A program made the position numbers and the translations under genes. This document shows positions 1 to 6,905 of a stretch of 20,786 bases of DNA, one piece after another. This DNA is from an uncultured Oscillospiraceae bacterium. Lineage in GTDB: Bacteria > Bacillota > Clostridia > Oscillospirales > Ruminococcaceae. Position 1 is the first letter of the stretch. Every line of letters starts with the position of its first letter. The notes beneath the pieces were generated by a model. The model was not told the DNA's origin and searched no databases. It saw only the letters and a program-made list of their open reading frames with translations. The DNA lies in contig URGQ01000025.1 of the NCBI GenBank assembly GCA_900547385.1, positions 1-20,786 on the forward strand, read 5' to 3'.

Positions 1-128
1 ACTTGTGTTTCAAAGAGTACATTCTCTTTAGAATTTACAAGGACTCTCCATTGACCTTTCAGTCAATTTCAAGTGAATGCTGTTCAATTTTCAAGGTGCG
101 GCTCCGCTGCCTCCCCGTAGGTGACAGC
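1..128 (-). other. Leader of a stable-RNA (probably rRNA) operon running off the left edge
   Basis: Read on the minus strand, this stretch follows a perfect-consensus promoter and contains CACCTTGAAAATTGAACAG (about 80-98) and TGTACTCTTTGAAA (about 10-23). These resemble the boxA and 'CTTTGAAAACTGAACA' sequences seen before 16S or 23S genes in Firmicutes. A short inverted repeat TTGAC/GTCAA lies around 51-66. No mature rRNA or tRNA sequence is visible inside the window, so the identity of the downstream genes is inferred; a tRNA operon is the main alternative. Confidence 0.55.
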
Positions 129-134
129 TTGTTT

Positions 135-163
135 ATTATATTATAATCACAACAGCTTGTCAA
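135..163 (-). promoter_or_regulatory. Perfect-consensus sigma-A promoter, leftward
   Basis: The minus strand reads TTGACA (158-163), a 17-bp spacer, then TATAAT (135-140), matching both consensus hexamers exactly at optimal spacing. The start site should be near 128. Such exact promoters in Firmicutes are typical of rRNA and tRNA operons, which agrees with the leader downstream. The direct repeat ACAGCTTGT overlaps the -35 (152-160) and recurs near the predicted start (124-132). Confidence 0.85.
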
Positions 164-205
164 GCACTTTTTACTGGTTTTTTCGAAAAATCTTTTCTTT
201 TTCCC
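164..205 (-). promoter_or_regulatory. A-rich UP-like element upstream of the leftward promoter
   Basis: Directly upstream of the -35 hexamer the minus strand carries short A runs (168-172, 178-183) and a T run (186-190). Such tracts are typical of UP elements bound by the RNA polymerase alpha C-terminal domain at rRNA promoters. The call rests on composition and position only. Confidence 0.5.
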
Positions 206-218
206 GCCAAAACATTTC

Positions 219-247
219 TTCCGATTTTGTGCATCCTGTGCTATACT
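219..247 (+). promoter_or_regulatory. Putative promoter of the trmN6-rsmI unit
   Basis: TATACT (242-247) matches five of six -10 positions and is preceded at 17 bp by a weak -35, TTCCGA (219-224). It lies 36 bases before the ATG at 284 and is divergent from the leftward promoter. The -10 is convincing; the -35 is poor. Confidence 0.5.
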
Positions 248-283
248 CTTTATAGGGAATCCACAAAGGGAGAGGGTGCTGCC

Positions 284-1000
284 ATGCAATGGGAAAAGCT
301 ATCTGAAACAATACAAATCGCCATTGATGATACCCATCGCTTTGGCACTGATGCCTTCCTGCTGGAGCATTTTGCGGCGGTGCGCGGCATTGATTCAGTG
401 TGTGATTTATGCGCGGGGTGCGGCATTATCGGGCTGCTGATGCTGCGCCGGGAACGCCCACCCCAGTCTGTAACGGCGGTGGAAATCGCCCCTGATGCCG
501 TGGAGTTGATGCGCCAAACAGCGGAAATCTCCTCGCTCACGCATTTCGCCCCTTTGCGGGGTGATCTCCGGGAGATTCGCACATTGCTGCCCGCCCACAG
601 CTTCCGGCTGGTCACCTGCAATCCGCCCTATTTCCCCGCTGGGAGCGGCTATCTGTGCCCGGAGGATAGCCGGCGCCGGGCCCGCCACGAACAGGAGGAA
701 AGCTGCACCATCGGGGAGGTATGTGACGCAGCCGCCTGGTTGCTGCAATACGGGGGACGCTTTTGCCTGTGCCAGCGCCCGGAACGCCTGACCGATGTAC
801 TACTTGCTATGCGGCAGGCCGGGCTGGAGCCCAAGCGTCTGCGATGGGTGCAGCAGCGCCCTGAAAAAGCCCCGTGGCTCTTTTTGGTGGAGGGAAAGGC
901 GGGCGCTAGGCCGGGTCTTACCGTGGAGCCGCCTCTCATTGTGGAAAGCGCCGATGGCAGCTACTCCGATGAGATGAAAAGGATATATCACATTGTATAA
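284..1000 (+). CDS. trmN6: tRNA1(Val) (adenine(37)-N6)-methyltransferase family protein (YabB/TrmN6 type)
   Basis: A 238-residue class I SAM-dependent methyltransferase. Motif I, DLCAGCGIIG, is at residues 41-50 and the N6-adenine methyltransferase signature NPPYF is at 113-117. An acidic residue after the second strand (AVEIAP, about 65-70) fits SAM binding. The family methylates the exocyclic amine of an adenine in tRNA in the cytoplasm. The ATG at 284 is preferred over the in-frame start at 227 because AAAGGGAGAGG lies just upstream and the extra N-terminal residues overlap the promoter. rsmI follows 38 bases downstream, as in the Bacillus yabB-yazA-rsmI cluster but without a GIY-YIG gene between. 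The family call is firm; the exact tRNA substrate is inferred. Confidence 0.85.
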   Translation: MQWEKLSETIQIAIDDTHRFGTDAFLLEHFAAVRGIDSVCDLCAGCGIIGLLMLRRERPPQSVTAVEIAPDAVELMRQTAEISSLTHFAPLRGDLREIRTLLPAHSFRLVTCNPPYFPAGSGYLCPEDSRRRARHEQEESCTIGEVCDAAAWLLQYGGRFCLCQRPERLTDVLLAMRQAGLEPKRLRWVQQRPEKAPWLFLVEGKAGARPGLTVEPPLIVESADGSYSDEMKRIYHIV

Positions 1001-1038
1001 TTTAACATTATTATTCTATTTGTAAAGGAACTTGTGCT

Positions 1039-1869
1039 ATGGGAACCTTATATATTGTGGGCACCCCCATCGGGAATTTGGGGGACTTCTCCCCCCGCGC
1101 CATTGAGATCTTAAAAACGGTGGATTTCATCGCCGCTGAGGATACCCGCGTTACCCTTAAGCTGCTCAACCATTTTGAGATCCGGAACACTCTCATCAGC
1201 TACCACGAACACAATGCCGCTGCCCGCGGCCCGGAGCTGTTAGAACGCCTGCTGAACGGCGAAAATGGAGCCATTGTGACCGATGCGGGGATGCCCTGCA
1301 TCAGCGACCCCGGCGAAGGACTGGTGGCTCTCTGCCATGAAAATGAGGTGGAGATTGCCACAGTGCCCGGCCCCACCGCCGCCATGACCGCCCTGGCCGC
1401 CAGCGGTCTGCCCACCGGCAAGTTCCTCTTTGAGGGCTTTCTGCCCATCAAAAAGGGGGAGCGTGACGCTGCCCTGCAAGCGGTCAGCCGCCTGCCGCAT
1501 ACCCTCATTTTCTACGAAGCCCCCCACCGCCTGCGCCAGACCCTTGCCGCCCTGCTGGAGGGGCTGGGGGATCGGCCCATCACCCTGTGCCGGGAGCTGA
1601 CCAAGCTGCACGAAGAAATGCAGCGCACCACCCTGGCGGCTGCCGTGGCGGAATACGCCGAGCGGGAACCCCGCGGGGAATATGTGCTTATCGTGGCCGG
1701 GGCAGCAGAAAATGACTACACTGTCCAAATGACGCTGGAACAGGCCGCAGCGCTTGTGCGCCGCCTGGCTGGGGAAGGACAATCCTTGAGCGACGCGGCC
1801 AAGCAGGTAGCTAAGGAAACCGGCTACCGTAAGGGTGAGCTTTACCGCCTGGCGCTGGAAAGCGACTGA
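1039..1869 (+). CDS. rsmI: 16S rRNA (cytidine(1402)-2'-O)-methyltransferase RsmI
   Basis: A 276-residue SAM-dependent tetrapyrrole-methylase-fold protein. RsmI methylates the 2'-O of C1402 in the 16S decoding centre. Family hallmarks are YIVGTPIGNLGD near the N-terminus, AAEDTR (32-37), SYHEHN (54-59), TDAGMPCISDPGEG (81-94), VPGPTA (109-114), FYEAPHR (158-164) and RELTKLHEE further on. Length is normal for the family. The ATG at 1039 has AAAGGA (1023-1028) upstream. It is probably cotranscribed with trmN6 and is followed by a strong terminator hairpin. No oddity is seen; identification is confident. Confidence 0.96.
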   Translation: MGTLYIVGTPIGNLGDFSPRAIEILKTVDFIAAEDTRVTLKLLNHFEIRNTLISYHEHNAAARGPELLERLLNGENGAIVTDAGMPCISDPGEGLVALCHENEVEIATVPGPTAAMTALAASGLPTGKFLFEGFLPIKKGERDAALQAVSRLPHTLIFYEAPHRLRQTLAALLEGLGDRPITLCRELTKLHEEMQRTTLAAAVAEYAEREPRGEYVLIVAGAAENDYTVQMTLEQAAALVRRLAGEGQSLSDAAKQVAKETGYRKGELYRLALESD

Positions 1870-1903
1870 TCGCGCACGGCTATCTATTATCTATCATCAT
1901 ACC

Positions 1904-1945
1904 AAAAGCCCCCGCTCCTTTTCGGAGCGGGGGCCTTCTTTGTTT
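1904..1945. terminator. Bidirectional intrinsic terminator between rsmI and rplQ
   Basis: GCCCCCGCTCC (1908-1918) pairs perfectly with GGAGCGGGGGC (1924-1934) around a 5-nt loop. On the plus strand a T-rich run follows (1936-1946), ending rsmI transcription. On the minus strand four T's (1904-1907) follow the same stem, so it may also end the ribosomal operon. The plus direction looks stronger. Confidence 0.85.
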
Positions 1946-1965
1946 TTAGTCTGCCTGCATTAAGA

Positions 1966-2307
1966 TCAGATCAGCTCGATGATGGCCATCTCAGCAGCGT
2001 CGCCGCGGCGGGGGCCAATCTTTACGATGCGGGTATAGCCGCCGTTACGGTCGGCATACTTGGGGGCGATCTCATCCATAACCTTCTTCGCGACGGTTTC
2101 CTTGGTGATGTAGGAATAAACCTGACGCTTGGAGTGAAGGTCATTTGCCTTGGCAATGGTGATCATCTTCTCCGCCATTGCACGCACTTCCTTGGCGCGG
2201 GTCACGGTCGTCTCGATCTTACCGTTCTCCAGCAGGAAGGTAACCATGGCACGGAGCATCGCTTTTCTATGGTCAGTGGTTCTACCCAGTTTTCTGGCAC
2301 CTGGCAT
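1966..2307 (-). CDS. rplQ: 50S ribosomal protein L17
   Basis: A 113-residue bL17, a large-subunit protein with basic N-terminal motifs (GRTTDHRKAMLRAM at about 8-21) and the conserved LLENGKIETT segment. It is slightly shorter than the about 120 residues of Bacillus L17, but the conserved core is complete and it ends in IIELI. It is the last gene of the supercluster, 19 nt after rpoA, and is followed 32 bases later by the shared terminator. The start ATG follows an AAGGAG-type site. Identification is firm from sequence and position. Confidence 0.97.
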   Translation of the reverse strand: MPGARKLGRTTDHRKAMLRAMVTFLLENGKIETTVTRAKEVRAMAEKMITIAKANDLHSKRQVYSYITKETVAKKVMDEIAPKYADRNGGYTRIVKIGPRRGDAAEMAIIELI

Positions 2308-2326
2308 TTATATCACTCCTTACCTT

Positions 2327-3283
2327 TTATTCGTCGTCGCTGTGCAGGTTAAAGCCCAGAGCCTCCAATTTGCTCATGACTTCCTCCAGCGACTTTTTGC
2401 CGAGATTGCGAACCTTCATCATCTCTTCGGGCGATTTGTTGATCAGATCGCCTACCGAATTGACGCCGGCACGCTTCAGACAATTGAAAGCGCGAACAGA
2501 AAGGTCAAGCTCTTCAATGGTCATCTCAAGAACCTTATCCTTACCGGATTCTTCCTTCTTTTCCATGATCTCGGTGGCATTCACTTCGTCACTCAGTTCC
2601 ACGAAGTGATTGAGTTGTCTATTGAGGATCTTGGCAGCCAAGCTGACGGCCTCTTTGGCAGAAATGGTACCATCGGTCCAGATCTCCAGGGTCAGCTTGT
2701 CATAGTCGGTAATCTGTTCTACCCGGGTGTTTTCCACCGAGTAATTCACTTTCAAAACCGGTGTATAGATACTATCGGTGAAGATGGTACCCACCGGGGC
2801 CGCACCGTTGTTCAGCTGCTTGTTGCGGTCCGCGCTTACATAGCCCTGGCCCTTTTGCAGAACCATCTCCATGTTCAGCTTGGCGCCTTCTGCCAGCGTT
2901 GCAATGTGCATTGTCGGGTCCAGGATCTCCACTTCGCTGCTGCCGGTAATGCAGCCTGCGGTCACTTCGCACTCGCCTTCGGCGGCAATGTGTACCGTTA
3001 CAGGCTCCTCACCATGCAGTTTGGCAATGAGTCCCTTGATGTTCAGAATGATCTCAACGACATCTTCCTTTACACCGGGAATGGTGGAAAATTCGTGCTG
3101 GACACCGTCGATCTTAATGGAAGAAACGGCCACGCCGGGAAGCGAGGAGAGCAGAACCCTACGCAGACTGTTGCCCAGGGTAATGCCAAAGCCACGGTCC
3201 AGCGGCTCGGCAATAAACTTGCCATAGCTGCCATCGGGACGAAGCTCTGCTGTTTCGATCTTAGGCTCGATAATTTTGACCAT
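2327..3283 (-). CDS. rpoA: DNA-directed RNA polymerase subunit alpha
   Basis: A 318-residue alpha subunit. The N-terminal domain (about 1-230) includes GFGITLGNSLRRVLLSSLPG (31-50), which dimerises and scaffolds beta and beta'. A charged linker, EKKEESGKDK (241-250), leads to the C-terminal helix-hairpin-helix domain (about 252-314). That domain has LSVRAFNCLKRAG, in which Arg264 matches the UP-element-contacting arginine of E. coli, and NLGKKSLEEV. The tail is acidic (SDDE). The ATG at 3283 sits behind GGAGGGAA; another ATG four bases upstream is out of frame. Lying between rpsD and rplQ is the universal bacterial arrangement. A 69-nt gap separates it from rpsD. Confidence 0.98.
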   Translation of the reverse strand: MVKIIEPKIETAELRPDGSYGKFIAEPLDRGFGITLGNSLRRVLLSSLPGVAVSSIKIDGVQHEFSTIPGVKEDVVEIILNIKGLIAKLHGEEPVTVHIAAEGECEVTAGCITGSSEVEILDPTMHIATLAEGAKLNMEMVLQKGQGYVSADRNKQLNNGAAPVGTIFTDSIYTPVLKVNYSVENTRVEQITDYDKLTLEIWTDGTISAKEAVSLAAKILNRQLNHFVELSDEVNATEIMEKKEESGKDKVLEMTIEELDLSVRAFNCLKRAGVNSVGDLINKSPEEMMKVRNLGKKSLEEVMSKLEALGFNLHSDDE

Positions 3284-3352
3284 TCATTTCCCTCCTTAAA
3301 TCAGCTTTTAGCGTACTGTACCTTCCCAAACTGACATTCGTCGGGTCAAGCA

Positions 3353-3979
3353 TTATTTGCTGTAGAACTCAACGATCTGCTGCTCTTCGATGTCCATATC
3401 CACATCCTCGCGGGCGGGCAGGCGGACAACCTTAGCGGTCAGCTGGTTCTTGTCAGCATCCAGCCACTGGGGAACAGGACGGGAAGCGTTAGCCTCGGTA
3501 ACAAGCTTGATCTTATCGGAGTTACGGCTGCCTTCAGCAACGGAAACCACATCGCCGGCCTTTACCAGAATGGAGGGGATGTTGGCCTTCTTGCCATTCA
3601 GGGTATAGTGACCATGACGGACCAGCTGACGAGCCTCCTTGCGGGAAGCGGCAAAGCCCAGACGATAAATTACATTATCCAGTCTACGCTCCAGGATGCT
3701 CAGCAGGTTTTCACCGGTCTTGCCGGGCATGCGCTCTGCCATGTCAAAATACTTGAGCATCTGGTTTTCCATTACGCCATAGTAGCGGCGGGCGGTCTGC
3801 TTGGCACGCAGCTGGGTGCCATACTCAGAAACCTTCTTGCGGGACTTGCCGTGCTGGCCGGGAACCGACTGTCTGCGGCCTACAGCGCACTTGTCGGAGT
3901 AGCATCTGTCGCCCTTTAGGAACAGCTTTTTGCCCTCACGACGGCAAAGTCTGCATACAGGACCTGTATATCTTGCCAT
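3353..3979 (-). CDS. rpsD: 30S ribosomal protein S4, zinc-binding (C+) form
   Basis: A 208-residue uS4, a primary 16S-binding protein that nucleates the 30S body. The N-terminus carries four cysteines, C9, C12, C26 and C31, the zinc-finger form found in many Firmicutes. The S4 RNA-binding domain spans about 98-160 (RLDNVIYRLGFAASRKEARQ). In Bacillus rpsD is a separate unit; here it stays in the alpha cluster between rpsK and rpoA, as in most Clostridia. S4 is a translational repressor in several bacteria, but I cannot identify its target site here. Confidence 0.97.
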   Translation of the reverse strand: MARYTGPVCRLCRREGKKLFLKGDRCYSDKCAVGRRQSVPGQHGKSRKKVSEYGTQLRAKQTARRYYGVMENQMLKYFDMAERMPGKTGENLLSILERRLDNVIYRLGFAASRKEARQLVRHGHYTLNGKKANIPSILVKAGDVVSVAEGSRNSDKIKLVTEANASRPVPQWLDADKNQLTAKVVRLPAREDVDMDIEEQQIVEFYSK

Positions 3980-3994
3980 CTTTTTTTCCTCCTA

Positions 3995-4396
3995 TTATAC
4001 GCGTCTTCTCTTGGGCGGACGGCAGCCATTGTGGGGAATGGGGGTGACATCCTTGATCATGGTGACCTCCAGACCAGCAGCCTGCAGCGCACGAATGGCA
4101 GCTTCACGGCCTTGGCCGGGGCCCTTTACATAAACTTCTACGCTCTTCAGGCCATGCTCCATAGCAGCCTTGGCAGCCACCTCAGCGGCGGTCTGGGCAG
4201 CAAAGGGAGTGGACTTACGGGAGCCACGGAAACCGAGGCCGCCGGCAGAAGCCCAGGACAGTGCGTTGCCCTGCGTATCGGTCAGAGTGACGATGGTATT
4301 ATTGAAGCTGGACTGGATATGGGCGGCGCCGCGCTCGATGTTCTTCTTCTCACGGCGACGACGGATCACAGCCTTTTTCGCTACCTGTTTAGCCAT
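3995..4396 (-). CDS. rpsK: 30S ribosomal protein S11
   Basis: A 133-residue uS11, part of the 30S platform near the mRNA exit. It has a basic N-terminus (VIRRRREKKN), the family signature KGPGQGRE at 91-98, and the C-terminal PHNGCRPPKRRRV (121-133). Length is normal. It lies 15 nt downstream of rpsM and 15 nt upstream of rpsD, so it is translated from the same message. Its GGAGGG site overlaps the end of the rpsM spacer. Nothing unusual was seen. Confidence 0.97.
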   Translation of the reverse strand: MAKQVAKKAVIRRRREKKNIERGAAHIQSSFNNTIVTLTDTQGNALSWASAGGLGFRGSRKSTPFAAQTAAEVAAKAAMEHGLKSVEVYVKGPGQGREAAIRALQAAGLEVTMIKDVTPIPHNGCRPPKRRRV

Positions 4397-4411
4397 ATTC
4401 GATTTCCCTCC

Positions 4412-4780
<369 letters not shown>

Positions 4781-4808
4781 TCTTTAGTACACCTCCGTTT
4801 CGTTACTC

Positions 4809-4922
4809 TTAGCCCTGACGCTGCTTATGCTTAGGATTATCGCAGATGACCATGATGCGGCCTTTCCGCTTAATAATCTTGCACTTTTCGCACATCGGCT
4901 TTACAGAAGGTCTTACTTTCAT
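4809..4922 (-). CDS. rpmJ: 50S ribosomal protein L36, zinc-binding form
   Basis: A 37-residue bL36 on the minus strand, starting MKVRPSVKPMCEKCKIIKR and ending KHKQRQG. Cys11, Cys14, Cys27 and His32 form the CCCH zinc site of the C+ form. L36 is a small late-assembling 50S protein near the peptidyl transferase centre. The ATG at 4922 lies 8 nt after a perfect GGAGG. It sits between infA and rpsM, the conserved position. Bacteria often carry a zinc-free paralogue used under zinc starvation; none is in this window. Confidence 0.96.
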   Translation of the reverse strand: MKVRPSVKPMCEKCKIIKRKGRIMVICDNPKHKQRQG

Positions 4923-4944
4923 GATATTTACCTCCTTTTGTTCT

Positions 4945-4963
4945 GCACGGTTTATCGCCGTGC
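4945..4963 (-). other. Hairpin in the infA-rpmJ spacer
   Basis: GCACGG (4945-4950) pairs with CCGTGC (4958-4963) around a 7-nt loop in the 55-nt gap between infA and rpmJ. No T run follows it, so it is unlikely to be a terminator; it may aid processing, stability or regulation. The bases 4942-4952 are repeated exactly in a second intergenic hairpin before rplN (12225-12235). Confidence 0.5.
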
Positions 4964-4977
4964 CGCTTGCTTTTTAC

Positions 4978-5196
4978 TTACTTGGTGCGCCAGGTGATGC
5001 GCCCCTTGGTGAGATCGTAGGGGGAAATTTCCACCGTTACCTTATCGCCGGGCAGGATGCGGATGTAGTTCATGCGCAGCTTGCCGGAGATATGCGCCAG
5101 GATGACATGCCCGCTGGGCAGCCGCACCTGGAACTGGGCATTGGGCAGTGCTTCTACTACCTCGCCCTCGATCTCAATGACATCTTGCTTGGACAT
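4978..5196 (-). CDS. infA: Translation initiation factor IF-1
   Basis: A 72-residue single OB-fold protein starting MSKQDVIEIEGEVVEALPNA. IF-1 binds the 30S A site and assists IF-2 and IF-3 in initiation. It has the conserved HISGKLRMNYIRILPGD segment (35-51) and a TKGRITWR end. I chose the ATG at 5196, not an in-frame ATG at 5217, because it gives the universal IF-1 length and has GGGAGG (5208-5213) upstream. The upstream ATG would overlap the stop of the preceding KOW gene. Placement before rpmJ is conserved. Confidence 0.96.
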   Translation of the reverse strand: MSKQDVIEIEGEVVEALPNAQFQVRLPSGHVILAHISGKLRMNYIRILPGDKVTVEISPYDLTKGRITWRTK

Positions 5197-5213
5197 ATTG
5201 GCGTTTACCTCCC

Positions 5214-5474
5214 TCATTCTGGATCTGTGTCGTTGTACCTATGTGCTGCCTGGGCCAATGCGCGTCTCAGCCTTCTATCCGCCGCATATTGCTGCGGTTC
5301 CAGCCGCTGGGCTGTTGCCCGCACATGGCGCAGGTTCTTCCGTTTTGGGTGGCTCAGCCGCCGCTTTTTGCCGTCTGCCAGCAGGCACTCCTTTTCAGTG
5401 CGTTCCAGCACTACATAGAGTTCCCCGGCATCCCGCCCCGCGGTGGCCAGCACCACACTTCCTTTCTCCGGCAT
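5214..5474 (-). CDS. KOW-domain RNA-binding protein (YbzG / L14e-like)
   Basis: An 86-residue basic protein. The N-terminal part (about 1-30, KGSVVLATAGRDAGELYVVL) resembles a KOW motif, a small RNA- or ribosome-contacting beta element. The middle LLADGKKRRLSHPKRKNLRH (31-50) matches what I recall of the Firmicutes family annotated as 'KOW domain-containing RNA-binding protein' or 'L14E/L6E/L27E-like'. In Bacillus the homologue YbzG occupies the same place between map and infA. The gene has a good GGGAGGG site, follows map by 17 nt, and ends 17 nt before infA. A ribosome-related role is inferred from location and fold; no molecular function is established to my knowledge. Confidence 0.8.
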   Translation of the reverse strand: MPEKGSVVLATAGRDAGELYVVLERTEKECLLADGKKRRLSHPKRKNLRHVRATAQRLEPQQYAADRRLRRALAQAAHRYNDTDPE

Positions 5475-5491
5475 TCCCGTTGCCCTCCCGT

Positions 5492-6241
5492 TTACAGCTT
5501 GGTCAGTATCACCGGGCCGTTATCGGTTATGGCAATGGTATGCTCGAAGTGGGCACAGGGGCTGCCGCTTTCGGTCACAACAGTCCAGTCGTTATCCAGG
5601 GTATACACCCCTTCGCCCTTCAGGTTTATCATAGGTTCTATGGCTATCGTCATACCGGGCATCAGCCGCACGCCGCGCCCCGGGTGGCCGTAGTTCGGCA
5701 CTTCGGGGTCCTCGTGCATCTTACGCCCTACGCCGTGGCCCACATATTCGCGCACCACGCCGTAGCCATAGCTTTCGGCATAGGTCTGCACCGCCGAGCC
5801 GATATCGCCCAGGCGGTTGCCCTTGAGTGCCGCCGCGATGCCGCGGTTCAGGCACTCCTGGGTGACCTCCAGCAGTTGTTTTGTTTCGGGAGCGATCTCA
5901 CCCACACCCACGGTATACGCGGAATCCCCGTGATACCCGCCGATGCAGGCGCCCACATCGATGCTTACAATGTCGCCTTCCTTGATGAGGTGCTTCTTAT
6001 CCGGAATGCCGTGGATCAGCTCTTCATTGACGCTGATGCACGCCGCCGCCGGAAAGCCATACAGTCCCAAAAAGGAAGGGGTCGCCCCGCGGGAAGTAAT
6101 CGTTTCGTGTACCACACGGTTGATCTCCCAGGTGGTGGTGCCGGGCTTGCAGGCCCGCACTCCTGCCCACAGGGCCTCCGCCGTGATCTTACCGGCCTGT
6201 TTCATCAGAGCCAGCTCCTTGGAGTTTTTCAGTACGATCAC
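5492..6241 (-). CDS. map: Methionine aminopeptidase, type I
   Basis: A 249-residue type I enzyme that removes the initiator methionine from nascent proteins. The five metal ligands are visible: D95 (SIDVG), D106 (HGDSA), H169 (VGHGVG), E202 (AIEPM) and E233 (HFEHT), plus substrate-binding H77 (HGIP). It starts with GTG at 6241, giving MIVLKNSKEL, which aligns with the usual start of the family. Its Shine-Dalgarno GGAGG lies inside the last codons of adk, four nt of spacer separating the two genes, so the pair is probably translationally coupled. A nearby ATG is out of frame and runs into a stop after three codons. Confidence 0.97.
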   Translation of the reverse strand: MIVLKNSKELALMKQAGKITAEALWAGVRACKPGTTTWEINRVVHETITSRGATPSFLGLYGFPAAACISVNEELIHGIPDKKHLIKEGDIVSIDVGACIGGYHGDSAYTVGVGEIAPETKQLLEVTQECLNRGIAAALKGNRLGDIGSAVQTYAESYGYGVVREYVGHGVGRKMHEDPEVPNYGHPGRGVRLMPGMTIAIEPMINLKGEGVYTLDNDWTVVTESGSPCAHFEHTIAITDNGPVILTKL

Positions 6242-6245
6242 AGCT

Positions 6246-6881
6246 TCATCCCTCCAGTATCTTCAGGATCTCCGCCGTCGCGTTTTCAATGCTTTTCGTT
6301 CCGTCGATCTCCGAAAGAACGCCGCGGCCGCGGTAGAAATCCACCACAGGGTCCGTCAGTTCATGGTAAACCTTCAGGCGGGCCCGAACGGTCTCGGGCC
6401 GGTCGTCACTGCGTGCCTCCAGGTGGCCGCCGCACTTGTCGCACACACCCTCCACAGCGGGGGGGTTGTTCTTCAGGTGATAGCTGGCGCCGCACTTGTC
6501 GCACATCACGCGCCCCTGCACCCGGTCTACCAGTACCTCGTCCGGTACATCGATCAGCAAGGCTTTATTCACCTTGATGCCCATATCCACCAGCGCCTCG
6601 GCCTGGGCCAGGTTCCGGGGGAACCCATCCAGGATGAATCCGTTGGCACAGTCGGGGGAGGAGACCCGGTCACGGATGATCTCGGTCACGATCTCATCCG
6701 GCACGAATTTCCCCTGGTCCATCAGGTCTTTCACCTGCTCTCCCAGCTCGGAGCCGCTGCGGATCACTTCCCGCAGCGCATCTCCGGTGGAGATCTTTTT
6801 GATCCCGTAGCGGCGGCACAGGATATCCGCCTGGGTACCCTTGCCGGCTCCGGGGGGGCCAAACATAATCAATTTCATCAT
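6246..6881 (-). CDS. adk: Adenylate kinase, long form with zinc-binding lid
   Basis: A 211-residue adenylate kinase catalysing ATP + AMP to 2 ADP. It has the P-loop GPPGAGKGT (8-16), the AMP-site STGDALR (31-37), DGFPRN (85-90), and a lid domain with four zinc-ligand cysteines, C127, C130, C147 and C150. The arginine-rich RSDDRPETVRAR segment (157-168) follows. Two tandem ATGs are possible starts; the first (6881) has the better distance to AGAGGA. It lies between secY and map, the standard Firmicutes order, 24 nt after secY. The Cys4 lid is typical of Gram-positive enzymes. Confidence 0.97.
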   Translation of the reverse strand: MMKLIMFGPPGAGKGTQADILCRRYGIKKISTGDALREVIRSGSELGEQVKDLMDQGKFVPDEIVTEIIRDRVSSPDCANGFILDGFPRNLAQAEALVDMGIKVNKALLIDVPDEVLVDRVQGRVMCDKCGASYHLKNNPPAVEGVCDKCGGHLEARSDDRPETVRARLKVYHELTDPVVDFYRGRGVLSEIDGTKSIENATAEILKILEG

Positions 6882-6905
6882 GATTCTGTTTCCTCTTGTC
6901 GGGGC

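Noticed and set aside
2150..3334. Plus-strand open frame of 394 codons antisense to rpoA and part of rplQ
   Set aside because: It mirrors rpoA codon by codon, crosses gene borders and has no plausible start signal.
3284..3352. Internal promoter before rpoA (TTGACC in the rpsD-rpoA gap)
   Set aside because: No acceptable -10 lies 16-18 bp downstream of the TTGACC; the nearest candidate is about 23 bp away.
5072..6577. Plus-strand open frame of 501 codons across infA, the KOW gene, map and adk
   Set aside because: It spans several well-supported minus-strand genes and has no supporting features of its own.
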